From Parastagonospora avenae f. sp. tritici 18332-5 (Eukaryota > Ascomycota > Dothideomycetes > Pleosporales > Phaeosphaeriaceae): a stretch of DNA of 64,000 bases. The stretch is from assembly GCA_022559985.1 (NCBI GenBank), contig JAFJTR010000097.1, positions 42,211 through 106,210 on the forward strand, written 5' to 3'. The translations under genes and the position numbers were made by a program. The notes under the pieces are model-generated. The model worked only from the letters and a program-made list of their open reading frames with translations. It was not told the DNA's origin and made no database searches. Positions 50,935 to 62,278 of the stretch are shown here, in pieces (position 1 is the first letter of the stretch; every line of letters begins with the position of its first letter).

Positions 50935-53900
50935 ATGCCTACTCCACGTGGTCAGCCAACGCGTTTATCGCAGAGGCGCAATTCTCAGCAAGATGATACA
51001 CCTGTTCGAACTCGGGCGGGCCGAGGAGGAAAGTCAGCCCCATTCAAAGCAGAGGAGCCAGACTTTGCGCCTCAGAGATCAAGTCCCACCAAACTCAGTC
51101 CTACCACAACCAGGAAAACCACCCGCTCAGCATCTAACATTTCTGGTCGATCTTTCGAAGCTGCTCCTGAGGTGTATGCTTCGTATGAAGAACCTCTACT
51201 GATGGTTTTTGGCTTGCCGCCTTCGTTCTTCGCCAACATGAAGAAGCATCACGGAAAATTACCAAAAGAGCGCAAAAGTCTCAATTCTTCACTTCCTCAA
51301 GCAGGAGGTACATCAGATGATGATGAAGATTCCGAGACGGAAGAAAAGACTGCGGATGAGAGCGATAACGAGAGCGAAGTTGAGGCGCCGCTCGTGTCAC
51401 AGGTAACCCCTAGAGGACGAGGTCGCGGTCGTGGCGGGCGCGGTGGCCGTGGCCGAGGTAGCCGAGGCAGGGGAAGGGGAAGGGGAGGTCGTCCAAGAGG
51501 CGGTGCGGTCAGAGCAGCATCGCCCTTACGAGCCAGGACATCTCGCAATGTTGCTCACATGAATGCTCTTACAGAAGAGGAAGATGATGATTTAGCCAAT
51601 CAGGGCTCGCGGACTTACAGCGCTAAACCAATTTCGGGTTCCAACGACGAACCGATGGGCGAAGCTGTCGACTCCGATGAGGACAACGACAACGCGATCA
51701 CAGATGATGAGAGCGACGATGAGGACGAAGAAATTACGGTTGTGCAAAAAGCCTCTGCAACACCAGGGAGCTCGCCGCCTCCTGGACTACAAGGCTCTAC
51801 CCTAGGCGGCACGTACGTACCTTCAGCAGCACCCCAACCCGATCCCGGGCCCTCAAACAAGACCTCAAGAAGTTCGAAAGCTTCAAAGGCTCTTGCGGTC
51901 CCGAAAATCCAGTTACTGTCAAAATCCGCTACGCAAACACCTCGCAATGCCACGCCCGCTGAGCTTGCTGTTCCTGCGCTGTTGAGCCCAGAGGATGATG
52001 TCTTGTCCGATTCCGATCTTCCTGAACCCTGGATTGAAGGCGTTCCCGTGCCGCTTGAAGCAGACTGTGAAGATAGGGCCGATTACCTTCTGCAGAAGCG
52101 GTTCAAGCCTATGGTCGACGTGCAAGAAGTCATTGCAACACTCACCAAATTTGCGGTATCCCAGCGAAGTACGGAGAGTCTCTATGCTTTAGCAGAGAAC
52201 ACGCAAAACATCCTCAAACAGTGGCAGGACCAGTATCTGCTGTTAGATGCTAGAGTAAGACTGATCACATTGTTGACTGCATTATGCTAATTTAAACACA
52301 GACGGCACCTCATATGCATCCTGCGAAGAAAGCGTGCAATGGTGGGCGCGTACCAATTGCTACAGATGTGTTTGAGGCGATGAAAGAGGCTGATCTGTAT
52401 GGATACAACTACGACCCAAAGAAGATCCCTGAAGCCCAGGATCCCTGGGGGCAGAGGCCCGGAGCTGAGAAGAGTGGAGGTAGAGAGCTCCGAACGCGCC
52501 GGAATCGCGACATGCTCGATTCTGCGCCTGCAAGCGAGGACGAAGATGAAGAAGATGGCGAAGGCCGTCCCGCGAAACGCCAGCGAAGAGCCACCCGCAA
52601 GTTTGACGGAAGTGATGCTGGTACTGGCGCAAATACGCCGAAGAAGCACAACGGTTGGGGCGGTGCTCGCAAGAAAGGTGTGAGCAGGTTTTCTAAGAAT
52701 GCATCCGAGACCCCTGAGCCCGAGAGCAGGCCGACGAAGCGAGCGAGAACAGCAGCGAGTAATCTCTTACACCAGCGCATTCAAGAGATGCGTGAGGCAT
52801 CACTCGTCTCGACCGGCTCTGGAGATGAGGAGTCCTCGGCCATGGAGGTAGACGACTATTCCGACACAAATGTCAAGCGGGGCCGCCCAGCGGGCAGTAA
52901 GAACGTCGCGAGGCGCAGCGACTATGGCGTGAAGAAAGGCCCACGCAAGAAGCCTGGAGAAGCTAGTGCGCCGGCACCTTCAGCTCACGGTCCCAATGCG
53001 CCGCCTCCAGCGTTGCAATCCATGAGTGAAGGTCAAGGTCAATTTACACTTGATCAGCCACTTTCTGAATCAGCTTCACTTCCACCGAACTCTACTGAAG
53101 GGGTCTTCCAAGCTACGCCACATCCTACTGCTTCACAGGAGATGGCCGCATCACAACCAGAAATGGCTGATGCATACATGAGCACCGCGGCATTGAGCCA
53201 GTACACAAACAACTACGCGGAAGAAACTAGCCCAGCGTCAGGCTCGCGGCGGAAACCGCGCGTTAAGAGCGAGAAGCGGAGTCAATCAATGACGATATGG
53301 TGGGCGGAACGCAAGGCGCGGAAGAAGGAGCAAGACGAGAAGCACGGCACACCATTAAAAGAAGAATCAAGACCCGGCTCTTCCAACGAAAGGCGAGGCG
53401 GACGGGCATCCACTGGATCCGCAGCAGCACCACCATCAGCAACACCTGCCGAGCCTCCGCGCCGTGCATCACTACACTATCCAGAACACCCCCACCACTA
53501 CCCTCCCTCCGATCCATACAGCGCACACCACGGCCCACCGCCCCTCACAGCACCTTCCCCAATGTACATGTTCGCCTCAGCAACACCGCAAGCCCCGCAC
53601 TCACTACTCCAATACTCCCCACTCGCCGCCCTACCCTCGGGCGGTGCATACCCCTTCTCCGGCCCACCACCTCTCGGCCCAGCGCCACAGTACGGCGCCC
53701 GCGCCCTCGCTCCCGCGCCTCTCCACCAACAACCCCCATCGTACCCGCCTCCATACGGCGCGCAGAGCCCCACGTCCTCGCGCCCGCAAAGTAGCGGACA
53801 GCTGTTGCGCAACGGCCCGCCGGTGCTGGCTCCCGCGCCGCTGCAGCATTTCAGCCCGTATGCGCCGCTGCCGCTGGGCAGGGAGCGCGCGTTCCAGGTC

Positions 53901-53945
53901 ATGGTGCCCGGGCCGCCGCCGGGCGAGAGGAGGGGAAGTGGTTAG
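50935..53945 (+). CDS. Large AT-hook/RGG-rich nuclear protein, two exons
   Basis: Exon 1 is 50935-52254, the intron 52255-52301 (47 nt), and exon 2 52302-53945, giving 987 residues. The chain is mostly disordered and charged. An Arg-Gly block at about residues 159-195 (RGRGRGRGGRGGRGRG-like) follows an acidic region. A classic AT-hook, KRGRPAGSKN, lies near residue 631. A conserved-looking folded part spans the intron: DCEDRADYLLQKRFKPMVDV, AENTQNILKQWQDQYLLLDA, then HPAKKACNGGRVPIATDVFE and LYGYNYDPKKIPEAQDPWGQ. The C terminus is Pro/His/Ala-rich. AT-hooks bind the minor groove of AT-rich DNA and are common in chromatin-remodelling subunits, so a chromatin role is likely. I cannot assign a named complex. 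The last 300 codons have a high C content. Confidence 0.82.
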
Positions 53946-54547
53946 AAGCCGCTTCCTGGGGATGAATGGGATCCGATTGTGATTGAGTAAGTGAGTGGGA
54001 TTTATAAATGGGCAGGTTTCTAGAGCGTTACGGTTCTTTGATAACTTTTTTGGCAGAAGTTTGGTCTAGCGGGTATATATATTGCGGCTTTGAGCGCTGT
54101 TTCTTTAGTATGCTTTGTATATTTTGTATTTAGTATTGTTTACTTTCAATGATCTATTTCTTCTTTTGACCTTCTTGTTTCCTCTTCACCTGAGCTCTGC
54201 TATATGACAAGGTTGCTTTCATGTGACACGCGCTAAACACATCTTTCCGTGCCCAAGTAGACATCAATTAAATTAGAGACGTGGTCCTTGTGCTGGAAGA
54301 TGACGCGCATAGTAAGCATGTATAAAGTTTATTCTCCGCAGAGGAGCGACGATCAGTGAGATGACGTCACAGCCATCGATGCCCTGAGACTCGAGATGAA
54401 AAAGTCGTAAATTGAAAGCCAAAAAAAATGTATGTGTATATCCGTCGAGAAACATTCATCATAACCAACACCAAAATCCAAACTGAGTATGCCTGCAATG
54501 ACGCCAAATTCCAAGATATCATGCTACACTTGCAGTAAATTCAACCC
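53946..54547. other. Convergent 3' region
   Basis: Roughly 600 bases, T-rich in the first half, between facing stop codons. No gene is supported. Confidence 0.5.
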
Positions 54548-55566
54548 TCAACGCTTCTGCCCAAACCCGCTCATCTGCTTAGCAATATATTTCTGCCCCT
54601 CCTTCTTGATAATCGGCAGCGCGTAGTCCTTAAACATGCCCATCGCCTGGCGCTGCCACTCGGGCTGCCCCGGCTTGCCCATCGCACGACCCCCGCCCCT
54701 GCGGTCATCATAGCGATCTCGCGCCCCGCGGTCGTCATACCGTGGATCGCGTCGCGGATCTCGTCTTGAGTTGAACATGTCGTCGTAGCGCTCATCGCGG
54801 GGTCGGTCACGGCGGTCGCGGTCATCATGGCGGGCGCGGTCGCGCCTATCGCCGTCGTCGTAGCGCGGGGGGCGGTTGTGGCGGTCGTCGCTCTTGTAGC
54901 CGTCGCGGTCGCGGCGCCGGTCATCGTCGCGTCTGCGTGGTGGGTAGTGCTCGTCGTAGGAGTCGTAGGAGTCGTGTTCGCGCCTGCGGTCGCGGCGGGG
55001 TTCCTCGCGGCGACTTGAGCGGCGGGGAGGGGGTGGGTGGTCGGATTCGGAGGATGAAGAGTAGGAGCGGTGCCTGCGGGGACGGTGGGAGCGTGATTCT
55101 ATGAGGGGTCAGCACATCTCGTGTGGAAGATAGGGAGATGTGTACCATGTCCTGGTGGAGGGGGCGGCGGCGGGGGCTGCATGCCAGGAGGAGGTGGTGG
55201 TGGTTCCGCAGCGTATCCTGGGGGCGGCGGGGGAGGCTGCTCACCATAGCCTGGAGGAGGAGGTGGGGGAGGCTCTCCGTAGCCTGGTGGTGGTGGAGGC
55301 CGTGGAGGAGGAGCATCGTCATAGGCGTCTCTCTTCTTGGAGCGGCGGTGGTCTCCTCGTCGGCTGTCGCGATAGTCGCGGTAGTCGCGCTGGTTGTCTG
55401 TGCCGGGCGCCCATCGTGGCTTGCCGTCCTCGTAGTTCTCAAAGTGGTATGTTGGCTCTGCAGCTGCTCTGTTAGTGGCGCATTCCAGGTACGGCAGAGA
55501 CATTCACTCACGATGGCCCATAGGCGGGGGAGGCGGCGGGGAGGGCGTCCTATTGCGTCGGCCCAT
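54548..55566 (-). CDS. Proline-rich and Arg/Asp-rich protein, three exons
   Basis: Exons 55566-55512, 55457-55146 and 55098-54548 total 918 nt, 305 residues, with introns of 54 and 47 nt. Order: MGRRNRTPSPPPPPPMGH, then PTYHFENYEDGKPRWAPGTD, then four tandem proline units of the type PPPPPGYGE, then an Arg/Ser part (SYSSSSESDHPPPPRRSSRR), a long Arg/Asp/Tyr-rich region with many RDRDRD-like dipeptides, and a short folded end (GKPGQPEWQRQAMGMFKDYA, ending SGFGQKR). Such RS/RD-rich and poly-Pro chains are typical of RNA-processing and spliceosome-associated proteins that bind WW or GYF domains. That role is an inference from composition. The C-terminal helix-like QAMGMFKDYALPIIKKEG looks conserved and may define the family. 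Confidence 0.75.
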
Positions 55567-57226
55567 TATGTATTATGTATGTATAGAGTGCAATGTGCGT
55601 TGAAGTTGAAGTTGAAGTTGAAGTCTGTCAGACGTGCTGAGGTCTGTCTAGTGTCGGAAGGCGGCACTTTTGGACTTAAACATCTCCCCACCTGGTCCCT
55701 GCTGCGCCCCTACGCCTGTCATGTCACAAGCTTTCGACAGAATCCGGTGAGGTCATCGTCCCAACGAGTCGACAACTTAGCGCAGATTCCGATTGCGGTG
55801 GGCCCCGACGACCAATTCGAAGCTTCGCGATCCGTGGCAGGGTGACACTGGGCTGCGTGCCTGTGAGCTGTGGTCATTGTGCATCGATAGCGACGGTGAA
55901 GATCCTGGATGCCTGCACGCCTTCTCCGCGCACACACCCCAACTGGCTCTCGGTACTGCTCCCCGCACTCCGAGCGCGGGATGCAGACGATCAGGGTCCG
56001 CTGACGGACATTTACTCGGTCTGAGGGCGGTGAAGTGCTGCAGAGCTTCACGAATCTCGTCATGTCGTCACTGCGATCACCATGGCAGCTTGCAGCCGTT
56101 ATCGACAACTCTCAAGGCTCACGGCCTGATCAGCATCTTCAACCACATCTCGTGCCTCGAGAAGGACCGAAGCCATCGACATTATCAAGATGCATGAGTT
56201 AAGATAGTCACGCCATCCCCTGCCACGCCCAGAAGCACCTGCTGTCAAATGTGGCAGGACGGATGACCATCTCAGCTGGAATTGTGCTGCACAGCCACTT
56301 CAGAGATTTCAGCCACGACTGACATCACACGACCACAAAGGTCCTCCAGCACCAAGGCGTGATCAGAACTTCCATCAGTCGAACCACATGAAGGTTCTGT
56401 ATTCGTCCATTCTTGTTCGGGTATGTACGATGCATATGTGATGGCATCAAGATATGTTTAACAGGGCGTTGCCTTGGACATCTATGAGGGTCAATGCTCC
56501 GGAGACAAATCCTGGACATGCAGGCACGTACTAGGCAGGCAGTTTAAGGCTCCAAACTTGTTCACGACTGCTACCTCGAGACCTCTCTGAGTTCAGCTTC
56601 ATATTCACATATCCAGATGCTCGGGACAGCTACGTCGATACGTCCATATTGAGGAAGACTGCAGACGCTTCACACTGATGCACGTTCAGAGAACTTACCA
56701 GCATCGAGTTCGCAACGTTGGTCTTCTTGCAATGTCTAGAAATGTGTCCATAATCTTGATGAATTCGCCATGGATCCCTTCACATTAAAACCCTTGTCCT
56801 CCAGGATACAAGAGGGTTTTGCGCAACTCTAGCTCTCTATTCTAGCAGCTCTCCCCAAGTAGAACCTCAGCCGCTTCAAAATAGCGAACATGATGGCTCA
56901 TAACAGTGTGCTACCTTGATAAGCTGTTTTACAAGGCTGCGTCGGACGGAAATCCTTCCAAAGTTGCTGAAACATTTGGTACTTCGCATAAGCACTAGGA
57001 GATAGAGATGGATTGTTGGACAGTCTGCCTACAGGGATGAAGCGATCAGCCGAATGGATGCCTAGAGGGAGTGAAGCGGCTTTGACTACGCCACATGGAG
57101 ATACATGGTCAGATACTTCACACGAACTCAACATCTCTCGAGTGGTGTGCAACATCTACTCAGTCCAGAACGATAATATGGTAACGAAGGAACTCGCGAG
57201 CAAGCCAATGGCTAGATCAACCGCAT
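55567..57226. other. 1.66-kb region between the proline-rich gene and the broken HET gene
   Basis: The left end is the promoter/leader of the minus-strand gene and holds a hexamer repeat. The rest shows no gene on either strand. Confidence 0.5.
55600..55623 (+). repeat. TTGAAG hexamer repeated four times
   Basis: Four perfect tandem copies of TTGAAG lie 34-57 bases upstream of the ATG at 55566, in the probable leader of the proline-rich gene. Such repeats vary in length between strains. Confidence 0.8.
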
Positions 57227-57339
57227 ATGCCCGCAAAAAAGGAAGACCAAACGATCGCAGAAAAGGCTGAAACCCAAGAATACCTGACCAGAGAAGAAAA
57301 ACAGACTTTATTGGCCAGCATAAGAACTCAACTCCACGC

Positions 57340-57369
57340 TTCAGGCGAAGTACGTTCAGGCGAAGTACG
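57340..57369 (+). repeat. Perfect 15-bp tandem duplication in the HET pseudogene
   Basis: TTCAGGCGAAGTACG occurs twice in a row (57340-57354 and 57355-57369). It duplicates five codons (reading ...SGEVR SGEVR...) and keeps the frame, so it is a recent slippage event. Confidence 0.9.
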
Positions 57370-57992
57370 CACTCTAGCAACCGACATCAGACTTCGTCGC
57401 CAATCAGCCAGGCACCACAGTACGACAACTCGGCGACCAAAGCCGCCAGGTAAAAACTGGGCTACGCTTTTCCTCAGAGCGCATGCCGGGCACTTGTGTG
57501 CTAGCTGCGCTTCGATCAAATTGCGACTAGACACGGTGATAGCACGCCGGCCCAACGACTCGCGGAAGATTCATACTTTGCAGCCTTCGTCAGGGGATGT
57601 TGGGGGAGCGTCTTGTAAGCTATGCGTGTTTGTGCAGATGTGCGCGCAGAGTTGGGATTGGCCGGCTGCTGATAAGTTTTCAATGCATATTCACCACTTG
57701 GATAGCGTGTTTGGTCCGACGTTTGCGGAGAGTAAAGTCTTGCTTAGCCTTTGCATTGAGGATAATTCTGCGAAGCAGAAATACCAGGGCTGGGTCGTTC
57801 CAGCGCTGCTCAGCGACGGTGGAATGGCTGCACCATCGGCTTGGAGGCAGTTGGAGAAGACAGTGGACTTTGATAGATTGAGAGAATGGTTCGGGTTCTG
57901 TAATCAGAACCACCTGACGGGTTGTAGGATGCAGACGCTCGACGAGACCCCCTTCTTTTGGCTTATCGACTGCGCAACTCACTCGATCTAAG

Positions 57993-58008
57993 CCCCCCCC
58001 CCCCCCCC
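57993..58008 (+). repeat. Run of 16 cytosines at the HET gene break point
   Basis: An uninterrupted C16 followed by CAG lies exactly where the HET core is missing. Long C runs are rare in fungal DNA and are also prone to sequencing or assembly error. Confidence 0.9.
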
Positions 58009-59333
58009 AGCTCCAAAACATGCATAAAGTCTACCGATCAGCCTACGTAACGATCGTCGCAGGCTGTGGGCAAGACCCAGACTTTGGCCTCCCAGGCGTC
58101 ACAATGCGAGAGCGAAAGGCGCAAGTCTCCGTACAAACCCACGGCCACATCTTGACATGTATTCCCGATATCCAGCACGACATTCACAAGTGCAGATGGT
58201 CAACGCGCGGATGGACATGTCAGGAAAATCTCCTTTCGAAACGCCGCCTGGTCTTCACTGAAAGCCAGGTATACTTCCAATGCTGGAACATGCACTGCAG
58301 CGAAGCGACGCCGCTGCGCTTGGAAGCAGCGCACACGAAGAATTGTACAAGATTCAAGGAGTTCATCGACACGCTGCGCGTGTTCCCGCAAAAGGGCATT
58401 GGAAAGACGAGCAGCGGAGTTGTAGCGCGCATCCGAGAGTATCTCGCTCGCCGGTTTTCCAAAGACTCAGATGCACTCAACGTGTTCCTTGATGTTTACG
58501 AAGCGTTCAAAGAGCTCGAGCATCCGATATATAATTTCTGGGGGTTGCCTATTAGTGCCGCCGCTCGCTCTGATGACGGCACAGGCGAAATCCACACCTC
58601 GTTCCTCTCGTCGCTGGCGTGATCGATGGGCGCGTGTGACCAGCCCAGCGCAAACCTGCTCGTCAGGAGAAACATGTTCCCCTCCTGTACGTGGGCAGCG
58701 TGGAACGGCCTGGGTATGTTCTCACCACAACGCATCACCGACAATCGCTATTCCCCAGCCGTGGGTTTCCGCAAGTACCAAGGACAACACGTCGAGCTTG
58801 AGGATTTCACAGGCGTACTAGGAACGGGCAACAGCGCTGTGGTTTTCGATCCTTGTGTGTACTTGATTGGCTGGGTGGCCAGTGTACGGTTGGTGCAGAC
58901 CGAGAACTCTAGCTTCCAGGTCTTAGGCCCTGTGCCGACGCATAGGGTGGGTATTGTGGCTGATGCTGACACAGCGGCGTCGCTCACGCAGCAAGACCCG
59001 TTCAAGGTCCTTCTCATGGGCAGTGACACCACACGCGAGGCCGGTAGCACAACCCCGTCCGCCGGTCTGACGGACGTGCCTTCGCTTGTCCTGCGAGCTG
59101 GACTGGATGACGAGCATACGCGCCTGGGGGTCTTGACGTGGAGTCGCTTGGTGCAGCCCTCGTTTGAAGAGGCAGGCAACGTGATGAGGATAAGGGAAAT
59201 GGTTGAAGCTAGGAGAATTGTTCCGGAGTGTCGTTGTGCTTGCAATGCTTCCAGGGCCGCTTCTTTTGATTACTATCTGGAGCATCCTGAGCATGTGTTG
59301 GAATCCAGGAGAATGAAGATTAGACCCGTGTAG

Positions 59334-59894
59334 CAGATTACGATATGGAATGTTCAATGGCCCAGCTGTACGGGCGCAATCTAGAAAGGTGTGATAAGTT
59401 TGGGAAAAGGGTGGGGATGAGAGGAGGCGGGATTTACAAAGAGGCTTGGAGTGTTCGATGGAGTGAAAAATAGGTAAGGCTTGTGTCGCCTGCTCTGAAA
59501 TGTCCCATACGACTTTCCAATGATGATTCATCGTGAAGCCCAGGCGTCGGCACTGTTCCAGATCTTCAATCACGGCCTCAGAATGCTTGTGCTGAGCAAG
59601 TCTTTCGACAGTATATGTTCTTCCAATGACCTAATTCTCAGCATGTCTCAATTGAGAATACATGGGAAGCCTCGAGTAAAACCAAATTGACCAAGGTCAA
59701 CGTGCTAGCTTCTCTATGTTACAACATAATTCCGTACTCCTCCTGTTGAAAACCCACCGTAGAAGAAGCAACATGCCCCCCATTGAACGCCGCGGATCCG
59801 AAAGCCCAAACTCCTCCTTCAGACTAATGTCAGCCAAAAGAAAGCACTCTTTGATCACCATGTCAATGGTCCTCACGGCATCAAATTGCCCGCT
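59334..59894. other. Convergent 3' region
   Basis: 560 bases between the HET pseudogene and the BED-TENA gene, which face each other. No gene is supported. Confidence 0.5.
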
Positions 59895-61418
59895 CTACGA
59901 GCCTTGCGCCATTTGAGACATCTGAGTGAAGCCGTTGTTGCTGTTGGGTCCGGGAGTGCTATCGCTATCACTGCCGTTCATTCTTGAGTTGTTCATGCCG
60001 CCGCTCATGCCGCCATTCATGCTTGGTCCGTTGTTGATCGCATTCGCCATGGAGTTGTTCATGCCGTTGGGATTCATTGGACCGGGCATCTGGTTACCCA
60101 TAGTGCTATTGCTCATTGGGCCGTTCATGTTTTGGTTGATGGGTCCGTTGAACGTTGCGTTGTCCATACTTCCTATGCCAACTTGCGGGCCAAGTCTTGC
60201 GGTCTCGTTTTCCTCGCCCATGCCGTTGACGTCGGGCCAGAAACGCTCTTCCAGCCAGCATATCTGTCGGAAGATCTCCTCGCAGCGCACCATCTCTTCT
60301 TTGCCGTCGCGTGTAGTTGTGATGTTCGCAAGCTCATCCACGAGCGCGCGTGTTGCATCGACAAACTTTGAGAAGGCGGGGGAAGTCCAGTTGGGAATGA
60401 GGGCTTGGTGGAGGGCGACAATATGCGAGTCGGCAGATGGAGTGGACATGGAGGTGCTGAAGGAGGAGGCATACTGCCAGGCAGAACGGTAGCACTACTA
60501 TAATCAGCTGGGGAACATGTGAAAGACAGATGCAGCACATACATGCTCGGTGCCCCATAACACTACCATGCCTTCAAGCAGACTGGCACTCGAACTGCTG
60601 GCGCTCACAAAGAGGTCCAACAGCGCCCGCGTGATGGGCGTCGGTCCTTCTTGTCCGAGCACGAGGCCATACTTGGTCGCTGTGATTTCAAAAAACTGCA
60701 TCTCGCGTCGCATGTTGTTGAGGGCCGAGATCAGCAGGTCCATGGTCCTATACATGGGATGGAACTGCGAGTTCTGCGTCTGCGGTAACCGTATTTTGGC
60801 CAGTAGCTGTCCTACGAATCGTATGTAGCCCCGTGAATAATGCCCGTCCTGCACCAGCCATTGTGACAATGGGCCAGCGGCCAGCGATCCACAACCCGCA
60901 TGTGATAAGAATGGCTGCTGCGTCGCCTGTGTGAACGGATGCGAACACGTCGCAAGCAAATGTGCAGTCAAGCTCGGCGCCTGGTGCGGTGGCAGAGGCA
61001 GGTTCGGCGCAATGGGCTTGCCGTCCCTCGTGCGCTTCGTGTTAGGCCCGCGCCGGTGGACTTGTAGATTCGGATTCGGCGCCTGTCCATTCAGTATCTG
61101 GCTGGGCGCCTGCGACATGGTGGAATCAATAGCTTCTGCACTCTGCTGTTGCTGCATCTGGGCCATATGTGCCTGCGCGTCCGGCGAGGCAAGGTAGGAC
61201 TGGCATTCTTGAAGATGCTCGATCTGGCGCGTCGTGTTCTTCGCGCGCACGAAGCCGCAATGGAGGCAGCGCACCTTATTACATTTGGAAGGCGTGTCTT
61301 GGTCTTGAAATTCGGCCTAGTAGTCGGACGTCAGTATGCATCGCGTATGCTTCCAGATGGTATCAATGGTGTATCTTACAAAGGCGCGCCTTATGTCTGG
61401 ATTGGCGTGTCGCCCCAT
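59895..61418 (-). CDS. BED-like zinc finger fused to a TENA/THI-4 domain, three exons
   Basis: Exons 61418-61380, 61316-60543 and 60494-59895 total 1413 nt, 470 residues. The N terminus MGRHANPDIRRAF joins a zinc knuckle: Cys30, Cys33, His47 and Cys51 in KVRCLHCGFVRAKNTTRQIE and HLQEC, a C-x2-C-x13-H-x3-C pattern like BED-type fingers. A Gln-rich spacer and a basic segment (GPNTKRTRDGKP) follow. From about residue 105 the chain matches the TENA/THI-4 fold (haem-oxygenase-like; thiaminase II relatives): LTAHLLATCSHPFTQATQQP, GPLSQWLVQDGHYSRGYIRF, HCYRSAWQYASSF, and the late CEEIFRQICWLEERFWPDVN. The C-terminal 60 residues are Asn/Met/Gly-rich repeats. TENA enzymes salvage thiamin pyrimidine; a DNA-binding module in front suggests a regulator or a repurposed fold. 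Introns of 63 and 48 nt; the second falls between His258 and Cys. Confidence 0.82.
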
Positions 61419-62278
61419 GGTGAAGGCCTCCTGCTGCGAACATTAGCATTGCGAGGGGCTGGATAATCATGCGCCATGTTTGGGTTGAGAGCTCTCCCAA
61501 TACGGAAGAGCGAGATATGGGCGGAGGTGGATTCGCGGAGCTCACCGTATTGTATTCGACGTTGCTGTTCTGTATCTTTGCGGCAGCTTTCAGAAGCTGA
61601 GGTGATGCGCTTAACTCAGCCGGTTAGTTCGTCTCGCGCCTTCCCCTTTTCGTAACAAGCAAGGCCAGCGTCGTTACAGCTTTTGTCTGCAGCTAACATA
61701 TTGGATAGCTACACGACAATTTAGTTTTGGATGATCGCTCTGCTTGGATGATCAGGGCAATGTTTTCAATACATCAGTTCTGGATCATCTGGTCGAGTTG
61801 TACTTATGTTGATCTTAGTCATCAAGTTCCGTACATCGCGCTTACCCAGCAAGGAACAGTGCCGAGGAAACATTTCCGTCTGTAACTTTGCATCAACGAC
61901 GGCTGCTGAGATTTGTCCCCAAGGTTTTGAGATTTGTCCCTAAGATAAGATTTGTCCCCAACGCTAGTGCTAGCTGAAATTAATTACTTAACATAGCTTA
62001 GTGTGTAATTTTTTAATATAAAGTCTTCGCAACAGATTAAGCACATAGACGTGTTGTTAGATATCACAGGTGCTGAGAGATCCTTAAGCCTGACGATGCC
62101 TAACAACTAACTTAATCCTACTTCAGCCTTACTCGCACGAGAGCATATACATCTCTATAGCACCTTAATTAGACAATAATACAATAAATTATTACATTAT
62201 TAATTATATCCTATCAGGTTACATTAATAATCTGACGAGTGTTAGGTGTAGCTTGTTAATCTACGTTCGCATCCTACT
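61419..62278. other. Boundary region between unique DNA and the mutated transposon
   Basis: The first 200 bases are the BED-TENA promoter. From about 61900 the sequence becomes AT-rich and carries three short repeats (listed separately), then 300 bases of AT-rich DNA leading to the transposase start. The outer end of the element probably lies here. Confidence 0.5.
61908..61963 (+). repeat. Three spaced copies of AGATTTGTCCC(C/T)AA at the transposon edge
   Basis: Copies begin at about 61909, 61930 and 61948, spaced about 20 bases apart. The reverse complement starts TTGGGGACAAATCT. Sub-repeats like this are common in terminal inverted repeats of DNA transposons. Confidence 0.6.

Larger units (their letters stand above)
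57227..59333 (+). pseudogene. Second HET-domain gene, broken by an internal loss and a stop
   Basis: The N-terminal part (57227-57991) ends FFWLIDCATHSI, exactly where HET proteins go on to their PYVALSYVWG motif. Instead there is a TAA, a run of 16 C (57993-58008) and then, in another frame, MHKVYRSAYVTIVAGCGQDP, the segment that normally lies some 60-70 residues further on. The first two conserved HET motifs are therefore missing. The third is intact: RWSTRGWTCQENLLSKRRLV. The frame from 58020 stops at TGA 58620-58622, just before SMGACDQPSANLLVRR, and continues in the same frame to 59333. The TGA sits where Trp (TGG) would fit. A normal end (FPSCTWAAWNGLG, then a domain rich in beta strands) follows. 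A perfect 15-bp tandem duplication lies near the start. No product with a working HET domain can be made. Confidence 0.85.
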
